NCBI RefSeq assembly: GCF_004168285.1
Contig: NZ_SEWF01000013.1
Coordinates: 1 to 64,000 of the forward strand
Direction: 5' to 3'
Source: Emticicia agri
GTDB lineage: Bacteria > Bacteroidota > Bacteroidia > Cytophagales > Spirosomataceae
DNA length: 64,000 nucleotides
The position numbers and the translations under genes are program-made. Position 1 is the first letter of the stretch; each line of letters begins with the position of its first letter. The notes under the pieces are model-generated. The model did no database searches. It was given only the letters and a program-made list of their open reading frames with translations, and was not told the DNA's origin. Shown here in pieces: positions 43,194 through 52,640 of the stretch.

Positions 43194-45113
43194 TTATTTC
43201 ATTTCGTAGTACACTTGTTCCAACTCAAATTCCTGGGTATATCCGGCACGACCTCTAACAATTTCCTGAATATTGATAGATTTTACACCCTTATTTCTGA
43301 CAGAAGTAGAATCAAAGAATTGTTTTACATCTTGTACATTATCTATTTTAGAATTAATGATTAAGCCTTTTTCCAATAAAATAGATACACTATTGTAAGA
43401 CGCCTTTTTTCCGTCTTCCGTTGTAATTGTTACAGCAAAATGGGGAGGTTGAAAAAACAAATTTAATAGTTTACCGAACCAGGTACGTGAAGTTTTTATT
43501 TTTAATACCATTAGTGTATTAACTGAACTATCCGCAGGAATGTTATAATCTTGTCCGAATCGTAATTTTTTGCGCTCGCTTTTGATGGGTTTCAGTGTTT
43601 TTGTTACGGGTTGTTTGGCTAATAATAAACGGTTATCCCAAATCTTTACAGGTTTATAATGCTGCAAAAGTGCCAGCAATGTCTGCGTTTCATCGCCCCA
43701 GGCATATTTATTATCCGTACTTTCAACCCCATAAATTACAAAATCAGGCGCACTGGCTGAAAGATATTTCTCCCGGTTTTTATTATCTAAAAACTCATTA
43801 TAGGCCTGATAAGACTGAAGCGTAGGGCGAGGATTGTAATTAAGCCTGTTGAAATAAATTTCTGAAATTTCGTTCGGTACAATATCTACACTTTTATTGC
43901 CTATAGTATTAATCACATCATTCGGGTATGTTCTTTGAGGTTTATAATCAGGCTTGTAGGTGGAGAAGGCATCTCTAAAGTATTGAGGAAAAATATAAGT
44001 TTTTGTGCGTAGGTTATCAGGTATTGAAAAAGTAACCTTTCCAAAGATGGGTTGATAAAATATAAGATAAAAAACAATATTCAAGGCTACCAACACCCAA
44101 CCGCCAACTCTGAGCCATAAGTTAGTAGCAAAAAAAGGTAAGAGTAAAAGGGGAAGGTTGGCCAGTTTAACAAAAGCCGTAATATGCCCATCATCAGCCC
44201 GGACAAAAGCGTATTTAACGAGAATGAAAGCTATGATTACACTACAACCCCATACAAAAAGATTATCGACCAATGGTAAACTCAACTTTCTGTACTGCAT
44301 AAGATTTTTGACTGCGTATATTATTCCTAACGCAACCAATATAGCCCAGATAACAAAGGCAGCAATTACCAACCGGAGCCTGCTGTCGGGGAAAAGAGAC
44401 TGTGCCTCGTTATAGCCACTGATTACTTTGATACTTGAATAAAAATATTGCAACAAATCTGTTTTAAGCAGTAGCGACAAAACCCATAAGACAAGCGCAC
44501 TACTGATAATGTATAAGAGAAACTCTGTAAGCGAAAGACGTTTGGTAAAAAATGAATAAACAGTTAAGACCCCCACAAAGCCCAAACCAATGATGCCATA
44601 ATTTGCCTTCACAAAAAAAGTAATAATACCCGCTAAAACAGCATAAGAGAGTAGCCAGTGGTTTTTTATTTGCAGAAATCGTATGCCCAAAAAGATAGAC
44701 GAATAAAACAAAAGAAAATGCACCCACTCACCATACATGGAAGATACAAAAAAGAACACCACAAAATGAGCCACTAACTGATAAAGCCTGAGAGGTTTAG
44801 GCAATAATAGAAATAATAAAAGACCTATATTAGCGAAAAAGAAGAGGTCGAACAGGAAAAGTTCAAAGGGGTGCGTAATGATGGCAAACCGTTGTGTTAA
44901 GGTACCTAAAGGGCCATAAGTATAAATAATATCCTTCCCGAATGTCAGTCTTTTTTCTTTGGCTAATTCAAGGGCAATTCTCCACGAATTATCAATACCA
45001 CCTGCCGGATTTTCATAAATCCGATAATAAGGAAATACTAAAATAATCAGCAATAAGACATACAAAAATTTTAACCAGAAACTGTGGATTTCCCACTTCA
45101 GAAATTTTACCAT
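43194..45113 (-). CDS. Multi-pass membrane protein, unknown
   Basis: Protein of 639 aa. About 10-12 membrane segments fill the first 355 residues. A soluble part of about 280 residues follows, rich in charged and aromatic residues. The early loop (NPAGGIDNSWRIALELAKEKRLTFGKDIIYTYGPLG) has the feel of a GT-C-type glycosyltransferase or O-antigen-ligase-like protein with its catalytic loop after the first segment, but I cannot confirm a family. It lies 5 bp upstream of the T9SS-sorted glycosidase-like gene, so they are one operon and may share a polysaccharide substrate. Confidence 0.7.
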   Translation of the reverse strand: MVKFLKWEIHSFWLKFLYVLLLIILVFPYYRIYENPAGGIDNSWRIALELAKEKRLTFGKDIIYTYGPLGTLTQRFAIITHPFELFLFDLFFFANIGLLLFLLLPKPLRLYQLVAHFVVFFFVSSMYGEWVHFLLFYSSIFLGIRFLQIKNHWLLSYAVLAGIITFFVKANYGIIGLGFVGVLTVYSFFTKRLSLTEFLLYIISSALVLWVLSLLLKTDLLQYFYSSIKVISGYNEAQSLFPDSRLRLVIAAFVIWAILVALGIIYAVKNLMQYRKLSLPLVDNLFVWGCSVIIAFILVKYAFVRADDGHITAFVKLANLPLLLLPFFATNLWLRVGGWVLVALNIVFYLIFYQPIFGKVTFSIPDNLRTKTYIFPQYFRDAFSTYKPDYKPQRTYPNDVINTIGNKSVDIVPNEISEIYFNRLNYNPRPTLQSYQAYNEFLDNKNREKYLSASAPDFVIYGVESTDNKYAWGDETQTLLALLQHYKPVKIWDNRLLLAKQPVTKTLKPIKSERKKLRFGQDYNIPADSSVNTLMVLKIKTSRTWFGKLLNLFFQPPHFAVTITTEDGKKASYNSVSILLEKGLIINSKIDNVQDVKQFFDSTSVRNKGVKSINIQEIVRGRAGYTQEFELEQVYYEMK

Positions 45114-45197
45114 TACATTTTATACTTCAAGCCAATTGAAAGGATAGTTACGGGTAAAGAGAGCCTATAGTACAACAAAGGTAGATACACAACGCTA

Positions 45198-45231
45198 AAA
45201 AAAAAGGCTTTCAACCAAGGGTTGAAAGCCT
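45198..45231 (-). terminator. Terminator of the APC permease gene
   Basis: On the minus strand, a perfect 12-bp stem (45220-45231 with 45205-45216) with a 3-base loop is followed by eight or more Ts. It lies 21 bases after the stop codon. Confidence 0.9.
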
Positions 45232-45251
45232 CTATATAGATTAGTATCTAT

Positions 45252-46730
45252 TTACATATCATTTAACTTGCTTTTATTGCGGCTATAAATGAAATAAACA
45301 ACAAAGCCCAGTAACATCCAGCCAATAGCAAATTTTTGTGCCTTGCTATCAAGTAATGCCATCAAAGCAAAGTTGGTAACGATGCCTAATGGCCCGATAA
45401 CATATACCATAGGGGTTTTAAATGGTCTTTCACGGTTTGGTTCTCTGTAACGCAAAATCAATACAGCTAAACATACCATAGCAAACGCAAACAGCGTACC
45501 AAAGCTCGTCATATCGCTTAATATACCGATAGGTGTGAACGAGGCTACTAAAGAAACTACTAAACCTACTAAAATTGTGCTTTTCCACGGTGTTTGCCAT
45601 GTCTGATGAACTTCTTTAAAGAAATTAGGTAATAAACCATCTTTCGCCATTCCTAAGAATACACGGGTTTGGCCTAACATCATCACTAGCATTACCGAAA
45701 TCAGACCGGCGGTTGCAGCAGCAGTAATAATAAATACAGCCCAGGGCTGGCCAACTTTATCAAAAGCCATGGCAACAGGTGCTTTCAGTGCATCACCGGT
45801 AATATCTTTATAATTCATCATACCCGTTAGTACCAACGATACAAGAATGTACAGAATAGTACAAATTAAAAGAGAGGCAATGATAGCAAATGGAATATCT
45901 TTTTTAGGATTAATGGCTTCGCCGGCAGAGGTAGAAACCACATCAAAACCAATATAAGCGAAGAAGATTGCAGCCGCACCACTAAAAATACCTTTCCAGC
46001 CGTAGGCTTCTTTGGCAATACCATCTTCATGCACTACCATTTCCGGTTGAGGGATAAAAGGCTCCCAGTTACTATAATTAACAAAGAAAGCACCTACAAT
46101 AATCACAAATATAACGGCAGCTACTTTTAGAATCACAATAAGGTTATTGGTGTTAGCTGCTTCTTTAATACCTTTTACCAGAATCCAGGTTACTAACCAG
46201 GTGATAAGAAAAGCAGGCAAGTTAAGGGCAAATGAAGGTGCATCAAGCCCATTGGCTTGGGCATAAGTAGTAGCCGACCAAGGGTCGTTGCGTAGGTAAA
46301 AAGGAATATCTACACCAAATAAATGAACTAACTTATTGAAATAACCCGACCAACTCACAGCAACCGTCATAGCTCCCATCGCATATTCGAGAATCAAACC
46401 CCAACCAATAATCCATGCAAAAAGCTCACCGATTGTACCGTAAGCATAGGCATAAGCCGAGCCTTCAACCGGAAGCATAGAGGCAAACTCAGAATAGCAA
46501 AGGGCAGCAAATACACAGCCTATACCTGCTATAATAAATGAAAGTGCTAACGCCGGACCGGCATGGTAGTGAGCAGCAGTACCTGTTAATACAAATATAC
46601 CCCCTCCGATAATACCACCAATCCCGATAGCGGTAAGACTCCACTTACCCATTATCCTTTTGAGTTGGTTATTCTTAATATCTGCTTCGTAAGCAGACAT
46701 TGGCTTCTTACGCCAAATACTGTTTTCCAT
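45252..46730 (-). CDS. APC-family amino acid permease
   Basis: Inner-membrane amino acid transporter of 492 aa with about 12-14 membrane segments. The first segment has GIGGIIGGGIFVLTG, the substrate-binding glycine motif of the family. PVEGSAYAYAYGTIGE and AYIGFDVVSTSAGEAINPKKDIP are also conserved in CAT/YfnA-type permeases. Start 46730 (MENSIWRKKP) is preferred; a longer frame to 46805 runs through a perfect palindrome that looks like an operator. Substrate is unknown; cationic or neutral amino acids are likely from the group. The gene is monocistronic with a strong terminator. Confidence 0.92.
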   Translation of the reverse strand: MENSIWRKKPMSAYEADIKNNQLKRIMGKWSLTAIGIGGIIGGGIFVLTGTAAHYHAGPALALSFIIAGIGCVFAALCYSEFASMLPVEGSAYAYAYGTIGELFAWIIGWGLILEYAMGAMTVAVSWSGYFNKLVHLFGVDIPFYLRNDPWSATTYAQANGLDAPSFALNLPAFLITWLVTWILVKGIKEAANTNNLIVILKVAAVIFVIIVGAFFVNYSNWEPFIPQPEMVVHEDGIAKEAYGWKGIFSGAAAIFFAYIGFDVVSTSAGEAINPKKDIPFAIIASLLICTILYILVSLVLTGMMNYKDITGDALKAPVAMAFDKVGQPWAVFIITAAATAGLISVMLVMMLGQTRVFLGMAKDGLLPNFFKEVHQTWQTPWKSTILVGLVVSLVASFTPIGILSDMTSFGTLFAFAMVCLAVLILRYREPNRERPFKTPMVYVIGPLGIVTNFALMALLDSKAQKFAIGWMLLGFVVYFIYSRNKSKLNDM

Positions 46731-47159
46731 ACGTCTTTTTAGAGTTGTTTTTGGTTTGTTTCGAATTATATTGCAATATACTGTAAAAAACACTTGATTT
46801 ACCAAACCATTTAATCAAAAAACGAAATATTCTTTTATTTTTTGTCTTTTTACTTCAAAAAAGTAGTACGTATATTTATATATATGAAATATTATTTACC
46901 GGACTCATCTACCTTTCTATCTTTGTTCTTCATCAGGTCGAATATATAGCTCACTCATGATACCCTGATTAACAGTATCTTTTACCGGAATATGCGGTAA
47001 AACACATCATTAAATAAAATTTATTTTAATATAAGTTCTGAACTCCTTTAATTTGCTCCGGTTTAATGTTTTTATTGATTCAGGCATATACAAGTACATT
47101 CAATAAACTATTATCAATCACTTTTATCTTATCATTATTACAACACTACTAAGGCTCGC
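46731..47159. other. Divergent spacer, permease / SGNH gene
   Basis: 429 bp, AT-rich. It holds a perfect palindrome near the permease (46767-46780), a TATCTTTG element on the plus strand at 46918-46925, and an 8-bp hairpin at 46980-47002 (TTTTACCG with CGGTAAAA). No open frame of note. Confidence 0.6.
46767..46780. promoter_or_regulatory. 14-bp palindrome upstream of the permease
   Basis: TATATTGCAATATA is a perfect palindrome, 36 bases before the permease ATG. Its position is right for a repressor or activator site. The binding protein is unknown. Confidence 0.45.
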
Positions 47160-48380
47160 ATGACCAAAAAGCAAATTAACTGGGTAGGATTTTTAGTTGG
47201 AATTTTACTGTTCAGTATCAGTTTATTCCGTGAAACTTTGTTTATTAATTCTTACTTCGGAATTTATACATTACTATTTCTGAAATCTGCTTCTATATTA
47301 GTTTTAGGCTACTTCTTTGCCAGAATCATTGGTGTCAGACCCATCAGGTTTTTAATAGTAGGTATCTGTTTTGAAGCCTTCATACGATTGACAATGCCAT
47401 TCGCTGGCCCAATCAACGATAGGGTTAAGAAAATATATAAATACCCGACTTTAAAAAATATCATTTTCCCGATAACCGATTATGCCCAGAATATAGCCCG
47501 TAATATTGGCTCAGATATGGGCTCGGTTCAGTACTTTGAAACAGGGAGCAGATATGACGAAGAACTCTTTTATACCTTTGAGCCAAGCCAGTTCAGCTTT
47601 AAACATATTAATTTCGATAATGAATACAGCATTAATTCAAAAGGTGCAAGAGACGACGAAGCCTCATTGCAGAAGCCGGAGATAATTTTTATTGGTGATT
47701 CATTTACTACCGGAATAGGTGTAAATCAGGACGAAACTTTTTCGAGTAAAGTAGAAAAAGCATTGCAGAAGAAAACCCTTAATATTGGAGTACCTTCTTA
47801 TGGCACAGCAAGAGAGTCATTGTTTCTGAAAAGATTCGATTTAGACTCTTGTAAATATATAGTATTGCAATATTGCAACAATGATGATAATGAGAATAAG
47901 GCCTTTGTTGATAATAATTTCAAACTCAATAAAAGGTCTGAAAAAGACTACAAAGACGCCCAGATTTATAATGAATTGGTTTTACATTATTATCCTTTCA
48001 GATATACCTATTCATTATTCGCCAAGAAGTTGCTCTATACCTTAGCAGATTTGATGGCTAAAAAAACGACCAGCCAACCGCAGGCAAAAGCAGTGACTAA
48101 TGACCCAGTTATAAACTTCTTTAAGATTCTTCAAGGCATACAAGCTACTTACCCTGAGAAAAAAATTATCGTTTTTGAATTGGGTTTATTTGCTACGTCA
48201 GAAGAGTTTTACAAGGAACTAAAAAAACTGGTAGAAACTCATCAACTTAAGAATGTTGAACTGATAGACACCTCAAAATTCATCAATTGCGATGGATGCT
48301 ATTATAGCCTTGATTTTCATATCAAACCCAAGGGGCACCAGCTAATGGCTGATACATTGGTGAATTACCTGAAAAAATAA
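47160..48380 (+). CDS. Membrane-anchored SGNH hydrolase-like protein
   Basis: Protein of 406 aa. Three N-terminal hydrophobic segments span about residues 8-77, then an extracytoplasmic SGNH fold. The catalytic motif is FIGDSFTTGIGV with Ser181. The oxyanion region is LQYCNNDDNEN, and the C-terminal Asp-His pair is DFH (Asp385, His387), followed by IKPKGHQLMADTLVNYL. It is similar in plan to AlgX/AlgJ-like or acyltransferase-partner SGNH proteins. It likely acts on acetylated or acylated glycans; the partner is unknown. Its transcript ends at a hairpin shared with the SprF-like gene. Confidence 0.82.
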   Translation: MTKKQINWVGFLVGILLFSISLFRETLFINSYFGIYTLLFLKSASILVLGYFFARIIGVRPIRFLIVGICFEAFIRLTMPFAGPINDRVKKIYKYPTLKNIIFPITDYAQNIARNIGSDMGSVQYFETGSRYDEELFYTFEPSQFSFKHINFDNEYSINSKGARDDEASLQKPEIIFIGDSFTTGIGVNQDETFSSKVEKALQKKTLNIGVPSYGTARESLFLKRFDLDSCKYIVLQYCNNDDNENKAFVDNNFKLNKRSEKDYKDAQIYNELVLHYYPFRYTYSLFAKKLLYTLADLMAKKTTSQPQAKAVTNDPVINFFKILQGIQATYPEKKIIVFELGLFATSEEFYKELKKLVETHQLKNVELIDTSKFINCDGCYYSLDFHIKPKGHQLMADTLVNYLKK

Positions 48381-48406
48381 AAAGCCTGATTGTCGGTCAG
48401 GCTTTT
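48380..48406. terminator. Terminator between SGNH gene and sprF-like gene
   Basis: Perfect 10-bp stem (48380-48389 with 48397-48406) with a 7-base loop between convergent genes. T-runs of four on each strand. Confidence 0.75.
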
Positions 48407-48422
48407 CAGATATATTTCTAAA

Positions 48423-49472
48423 TCAGAATTTAGGACAAGATAACTCCTTCTTCATTCTTCTGCTTCTTGACCTTTTCTTTTCAATCGGGTCAAACTGATA
48501 AGCTATTGAGATTTCGTGCGAACCACCTGTTGAAAACCCTAAGCTTGAAACAGTAATATCGTAGCTATAACCAATAGAAAAATTATCCTGCCGTACCCCA
48601 ACTAAAAAAATAAGCGCATCATGATTGGTACGTGTAATGTCTTTTTTCTTAATCGGGATACCTCTGTACCAAAGCCCCAGAGTAAGTGGTGAATAAGTAG
48701 CATAAAAACCCAAATCCAATTGGTCGAACTTACCTTGTCTTTTATATAAGAATGCAGGCGATACCGAAAACTCTCTATCTACATTAGCTGCATTTGAATA
48801 CGGATTATTTAATGGGATTCTTAAACCTCCGCTTACGCTTATTTTCATGGGTACAAATGATTGCTCTCCGCCAAGTGCCGAATTGAAAGTAAAAGAAGGC
48901 TGAGTCAGATGATGGGTAGATACCCCCAACCAGGATTTACTGTTATAAAATAAGGCTCCGGCACTATAATCTATGTATTGGATGGGTCTGATATTTCTCG
49001 GGTCTCTTATCAGAGGGTCATCAGTCGGAAGACCCGTATAGCCTGAATTGGTGTATTGGTCGCCAAAAGTAAGTCCCAAATAATTAAGTGTTTTATTGGC
49101 ATAAGTTCCTTGTACTCCCAGGCGTAAGAAGTTTTCTTCGTTGATTCTTACCTGATAAGAGTAAATAGCACTGAATTCTGTACTTTTTATTCTGGCCGGA
49201 CCCTGAGAGTCGTTAGTCGCTAAAATACCGATACCACTATTCAATTTTTCTATATAATGATCAAACGAAAAAGAAGCAGTAACAAAGTTGGCGTCAATAG
49301 AAGGCCACTGGTTGCGGTAGTTGGCAATCAATCGGGGTGCATAGGCTCCTCCTGCAAAGGCAGGATTCTGGTATAAAGGGGCTGCATAAAACTGCGAAAA
49401 CTGGGGGTCTTGTGCCAGGCTATTCAAGCAAACTGTACACAAAAGGACAATTCGTAAATAAAGTTTTTCCAT
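48423..49472 (-). CDS. PorP/SprF family T9SS outer-membrane protein
   Basis: Outer-membrane barrel of 349 aa from the PorP/SprF family, which anchor or export surface adhesins through the type IX system. A signal peptide ends near LNSLAQ (residue 20), immediately followed by DPQFSQFYAAPLYQNPAFAG, the family's opening motif. GIGILATNDSQGP, FGDQYTNSGYTGLPTDD and an F-S-I-G-Y-S-Y strand near the end are also typical. The C-terminus has an unusual basic, Cys-containing tail (KKRSRSRRMKKELSCPKF). It is divergent from a CHU_C-terminal PKD protein, the common SprB/SprF-like gene pairing. Confidence 0.93.
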   Translation of the reverse strand: MEKLYLRIVLLCTVCLNSLAQDPQFSQFYAAPLYQNPAFAGGAYAPRLIANYRNQWPSIDANFVTASFSFDHYIEKLNSGIGILATNDSQGPARIKSTEFSAIYSYQVRINEENFLRLGVQGTYANKTLNYLGLTFGDQYTNSGYTGLPTDDPLIRDPRNIRPIQYIDYSAGALFYNSKSWLGVSTHHLTQPSFTFNSALGGEQSFVPMKISVSGGLRIPLNNPYSNAANVDREFSVSPAFLYKRQGKFDQLDLGFYATYSPLTLGLWYRGIPIKKKDITRTNHDALIFLVGVRQDNFSIGYSYDITVSSLGFSTGGSHEISIAYQFDPIEKKRSRSRRMKKELSCPKF

Positions 49473-49780
49473 TGCCTATGTTTGATAGGAGATATGATGT
49501 TTTTCTAAAGCAAATTTCATTCCAAAGCACGGTTTTAAGTTTTATGAAAAGGTTTTTATACGAAAATACTGTTTTTTGTAACATTTATCTACAAAATAAC
49601 GTCATAGATATAGTTTTGGTGTAAATCAACTAAAAAATGTAGATTGTTGACCAATAACGAAATGTTTAAGCTCGAATATCAAATATTTTTCTTTTAAATC
49701 TCGTTAAAATTTTTAGAAGCAAAGTCTTACAATTTTGATTTATTTTTAATAAGTTTAGTATTTATAATATTTAACGAACT
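49473..49780. other. Divergent control region, sprF-like / CHU_C gene
   Basis: 308 bp of AT-rich sequence between two genes whose products should work together. No convincing TAnnTTTG element or palindrome was found by eye. Confidence 0.55.
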
Positions 49781-52477
49781 ATGTGGGGTGGTATTGGTAC
49801 TAATCTAAGGATTTTTTTTATTGCAGCCACATTATCTTCTACTTCTATTTTATCCTTTTGTCAGGAGTTCTATGTAGGTGGTAAAAAATGTATAAGTGTT
49901 CCTGCTACGCCACCAGGGCCGGGTGGAGGTACTGGTGGGCAGGCGCAGAGTGCAGACTGTAATGAGCCAACCGTTTTTTTTGACACAAATCCGAATACAA
50001 CCGCCTGGCTATGGGATTTTGGCGACGGTAGTGCTACTGCTACTACCCGTAACCCACAACATAGTTATGCAGCGGTTGGTACTTATACCGTTACATTAAC
50101 CCGTACAATAGGTGCTGTTGTGCAGCCCCCGGTTACAGAAACCGTAACCATCAGCCAGCCGCCTGTGCAACCCATGTTCTTCAAAAAAATCAGTGCCGAT
50201 ACTACTGTTTGCGATGGCAAGACCGTCACATTAAATCCTTATAAAGATTCAGGCCCTCCGGCAGGTGTAACCTACCTGTGGTTTCCGAAAGGACAAACAA
50301 CGCCAACCATTGATGTTGATTCGGCAGGCTGTTATTCAGTAGAAGTGTTTGACCCCTCTGGTCAGTGTTCACGCATAGCAAAAATCAATGTAAAATTCTG
50401 TTTACAGGAAACCAGTAGCGGAGGCGGTGAAAAATGGTATTTTGGCAAAGGTGCTACGCTTGAGTTTGGGTTAAATCCTGCATCAGTGCTTCCGCCTGAT
50501 ACATTGGCCAATAGTGGAGACCTTTTTGAAGACCCTGAAGAAGAAGACCCGACGTATATACCTGTAGAACCAAGTTCCAGCAATGCGCTTGATACACCCG
50601 AGGGCGCTGCTATGGTATATGGTCCTAAAGGCAGTCTGTTGTTCTATACCGATGGGGTAACAATATATGGTAGCAACGATCAGCCATTGGCGTTTGTGCC
50701 TCCGCTTACTGATAGTAATTTAGGCGGAACTAATACATCAACGCAATCTTCGCTCATTATTCCAAAGAATTCCTGTAATGAGTGCCCGCATCATCTTTAC
50801 TATGTTTATACTTTAAATAAGACAACGGGGCTTTTATCTTACAGTGTAGTTGATTTACGCAGAGATGATGGTAAGGGAGCCGTTGTAGAAAAAGATATTC
50901 CGGTGAGTTTTACAACCAGCCCGCAGATTGCCACCAGAGTAGCATTTGATGATAGTGGGAATGAGGTAGGCTACTACATCTATTCGCACGATAGTAAAAC
51001 AAACGAGTTCAGAATACTGAAAGTTGATTCTACGGGTACAACAGAAAAAGTGCAGACCTTAGGAATGATTCCCTCAGATACAACAGGCTATATGCGCATT
51101 TCTCCGTCGGGGGACAAGTTAGCAATGGCCATCGTAAAAAATGGGAAAAACTATATTGAAGTATATGATATAAATACCGAGACCGGAGATCTGACACTAA
51201 GCCTGACTATTGACCTGAAAACTACTGCGCCCCCCATGGTGTATGGCCTGGAGTTTTCGCAGGATGGTGAGAAACTATATACTACCCTGAGAGGAGACCC
51301 CTCTAAAGGCAAGAAATCTTATTTATATCAACTGAATCTGAATCGTAGAGATCCGGTTGTTATCAATAATACAAAAATCAGAATAGATTCGTCAGCAACC
51401 GATATTTTTGGTGCCATACAAATGGGGCCTACCAATGCAGGTGGTGGAGGAGCTATCTATATGGCGGTAGATGGTAGCGATAGAGTGCCTTATATTTCGC
51501 AGCCCGAAGTAGTGGGTAATGCAAGTGAAGTGGGCTATGTGCCACTTACCGGAGGCTTTGGCGCAGAAGTAAAAGGTACCAGTCGTTACGGATTTCCGAA
51601 TGTGGTTCATGCCAAACCTATACAGGACGGCGAAGGGTTAAGTGCTACATTTGAAGGTACCTGTCAGGGTCAGCCAACAATATTTAAAACCCAAGGAATA
51701 TGTAGTCCAATGAAAAACAAAGTCTCTTGGGACTTTGGTGATGGGGCAACCGGCAATGGCACAGAGGTTTCTCATACCTATGAGAAAGAAGGTAGGTATA
51801 TTATTAAAATGACCGTTGACGTTTTCTCGGAAACCTTCATCAGTAAGAATGTTAATATTCCGATTGTAAGTAATCTTTTAGGTAATGCGCTCAGAGAGAA
51901 TTGCAATACATTTACGGTAATAGATACCGTTTATATTAAACCTACTCCGGTGATTAACCTCCCTGATTCGGCCTTTGTCTGTGTACTCAAAGGGGCAACT
52001 TTACTCTTAGACCCTAAAGCCCAGAGAACCTTTGACCCTCAGTATCTCTGGAGACCGACTTCTGAAACTACTCCAACCATTACCGTCAGTGCTTTGGCAA
52101 CCTATAGTGTTGAGGTAGCCAATAAGTTTGCTTCAAGAAGTGGTAATGTTTTCTGTCCGGCAAAAGATGAGGTAATAGTAAAAGAGGGGTGTGAACCACT
52201 ATTATTTGTACCGGAAGCATTTACACCTAATGGAGATGGTATTAATGACAGGTTTGAATTACCCAATGAATTTATCAAAGACTTTGACCTGAAAATTTAT
52301 AACCGCTGGGGTGAAATAATTTTTGAATCTTTCGATACCGAAAAACTGTGGGACGGTACCTATAAGGGTAAACTAATGGCTCCCATGCTTTATGCCTTTG
52401 TGGTGAGTTATAAAAGTCTGTATTTTCCTTACCGACCGAAAATAACCAAAACCGGAGGTATTCTATTAATAAAATAA
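49781..52477 (+). CDS. PKD-repeat surface protein with CHU_C (T9SS type B) tail
   Basis: Large secreted protein of 898 aa. N-terminal signal segment (LRIFFIAATLSSTSILSFCQ). A first PKD domain is near 60-115 (AWLWDFGDGSATATTRNPQHSY), and a beta-propeller-like middle from about 210 to 620 carries repeated SPSGDKLAMA and FSQDGEKLYTTL blades. A second PKD domain is near 640-700 (VSWDFGDGATGNGTEVSHTYEKEG). The gliding-associated C-terminal domain starts at about 808 with VPEAFTPNGDGINDRF and IYNRWGEIIFES. It should be exported by the type IX machinery and act at the surface, perhaps with the divergent SprF-like protein. Confidence 0.92.
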   Translation: MWGGIGTNLRIFFIAATLSSTSILSFCQEFYVGGKKCISVPATPPGPGGGTGGQAQSADCNEPTVFFDTNPNTTAWLWDFGDGSATATTRNPQHSYAAVGTYTVTLTRTIGAVVQPPVTETVTISQPPVQPMFFKKISADTTVCDGKTVTLNPYKDSGPPAGVTYLWFPKGQTTPTIDVDSAGCYSVEVFDPSGQCSRIAKINVKFCLQETSSGGGEKWYFGKGATLEFGLNPASVLPPDTLANSGDLFEDPEEEDPTYIPVEPSSSNALDTPEGAAMVYGPKGSLLFYTDGVTIYGSNDQPLAFVPPLTDSNLGGTNTSTQSSLIIPKNSCNECPHHLYYVYTLNKTTGLLSYSVVDLRRDDGKGAVVEKDIPVSFTTSPQIATRVAFDDSGNEVGYYIYSHDSKTNEFRILKVDSTGTTEKVQTLGMIPSDTTGYMRISPSGDKLAMAIVKNGKNYIEVYDINTETGDLTLSLTIDLKTTAPPMVYGLEFSQDGEKLYTTLRGDPSKGKKSYLYQLNLNRRDPVVINNTKIRIDSSATDIFGAIQMGPTNAGGGGAIYMAVDGSDRVPYISQPEVVGNASEVGYVPLTGGFGAEVKGTSRYGFPNVVHAKPIQDGEGLSATFEGTCQGQPTIFKTQGICSPMKNKVSWDFGDGATGNGTEVSHTYEKEGRYIIKMTVDVFSETFISKNVNIPIVSNLLGNALRENCNTFTVIDTVYIKPTPVINLPDSAFVCVLKGATLLLDPKAQRTFDPQYLWRPTSETTPTITVSALATYSVEVANKFASRSGNVFCPAKDEVIVKEGCEPLLFVPEAFTPNGDGINDRFELPNEFIKDFDLKIYNRWGEIIFESFDTEKLWDGTYKGKLMAPMLYAFVVSYKSLYFPYRPKITKTGGILLIK

Positions 52478-52599
52478 GATTTCTTCAAAAATACATAGTA
52501 GGTCATTTCCTCTGTAAAACCTTTGACAAGATAGTTCAATTAAAATATCAGATACTGATACTTTAAATGGTTTTTCTATAGAAAACACCGAAAATATCG

Positions 52600-52607
52600 T
52601 ATATTTG
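52600..52607 (+). promoter_or_regulatory. -7 element of ruvB
   Basis: TATATTTG fits TAnnTTTG, 33 bases before the ATG at 52641. It overlaps a possible TTG start at 52605, so that upstream start is unlikely to be used. Confidence 0.6.
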
Positions 52608-52640
52608 ATAAATAAAAAAGAGAGATTTCTCACCGATTTC

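Noticed and set aside
52605-52640. TTG start for RuvB 12 codons upstream.
   Set aside because: The TTG lies inside the -7 promoter element; the ATG at 52641 matches the normal RuvB N-terminus.
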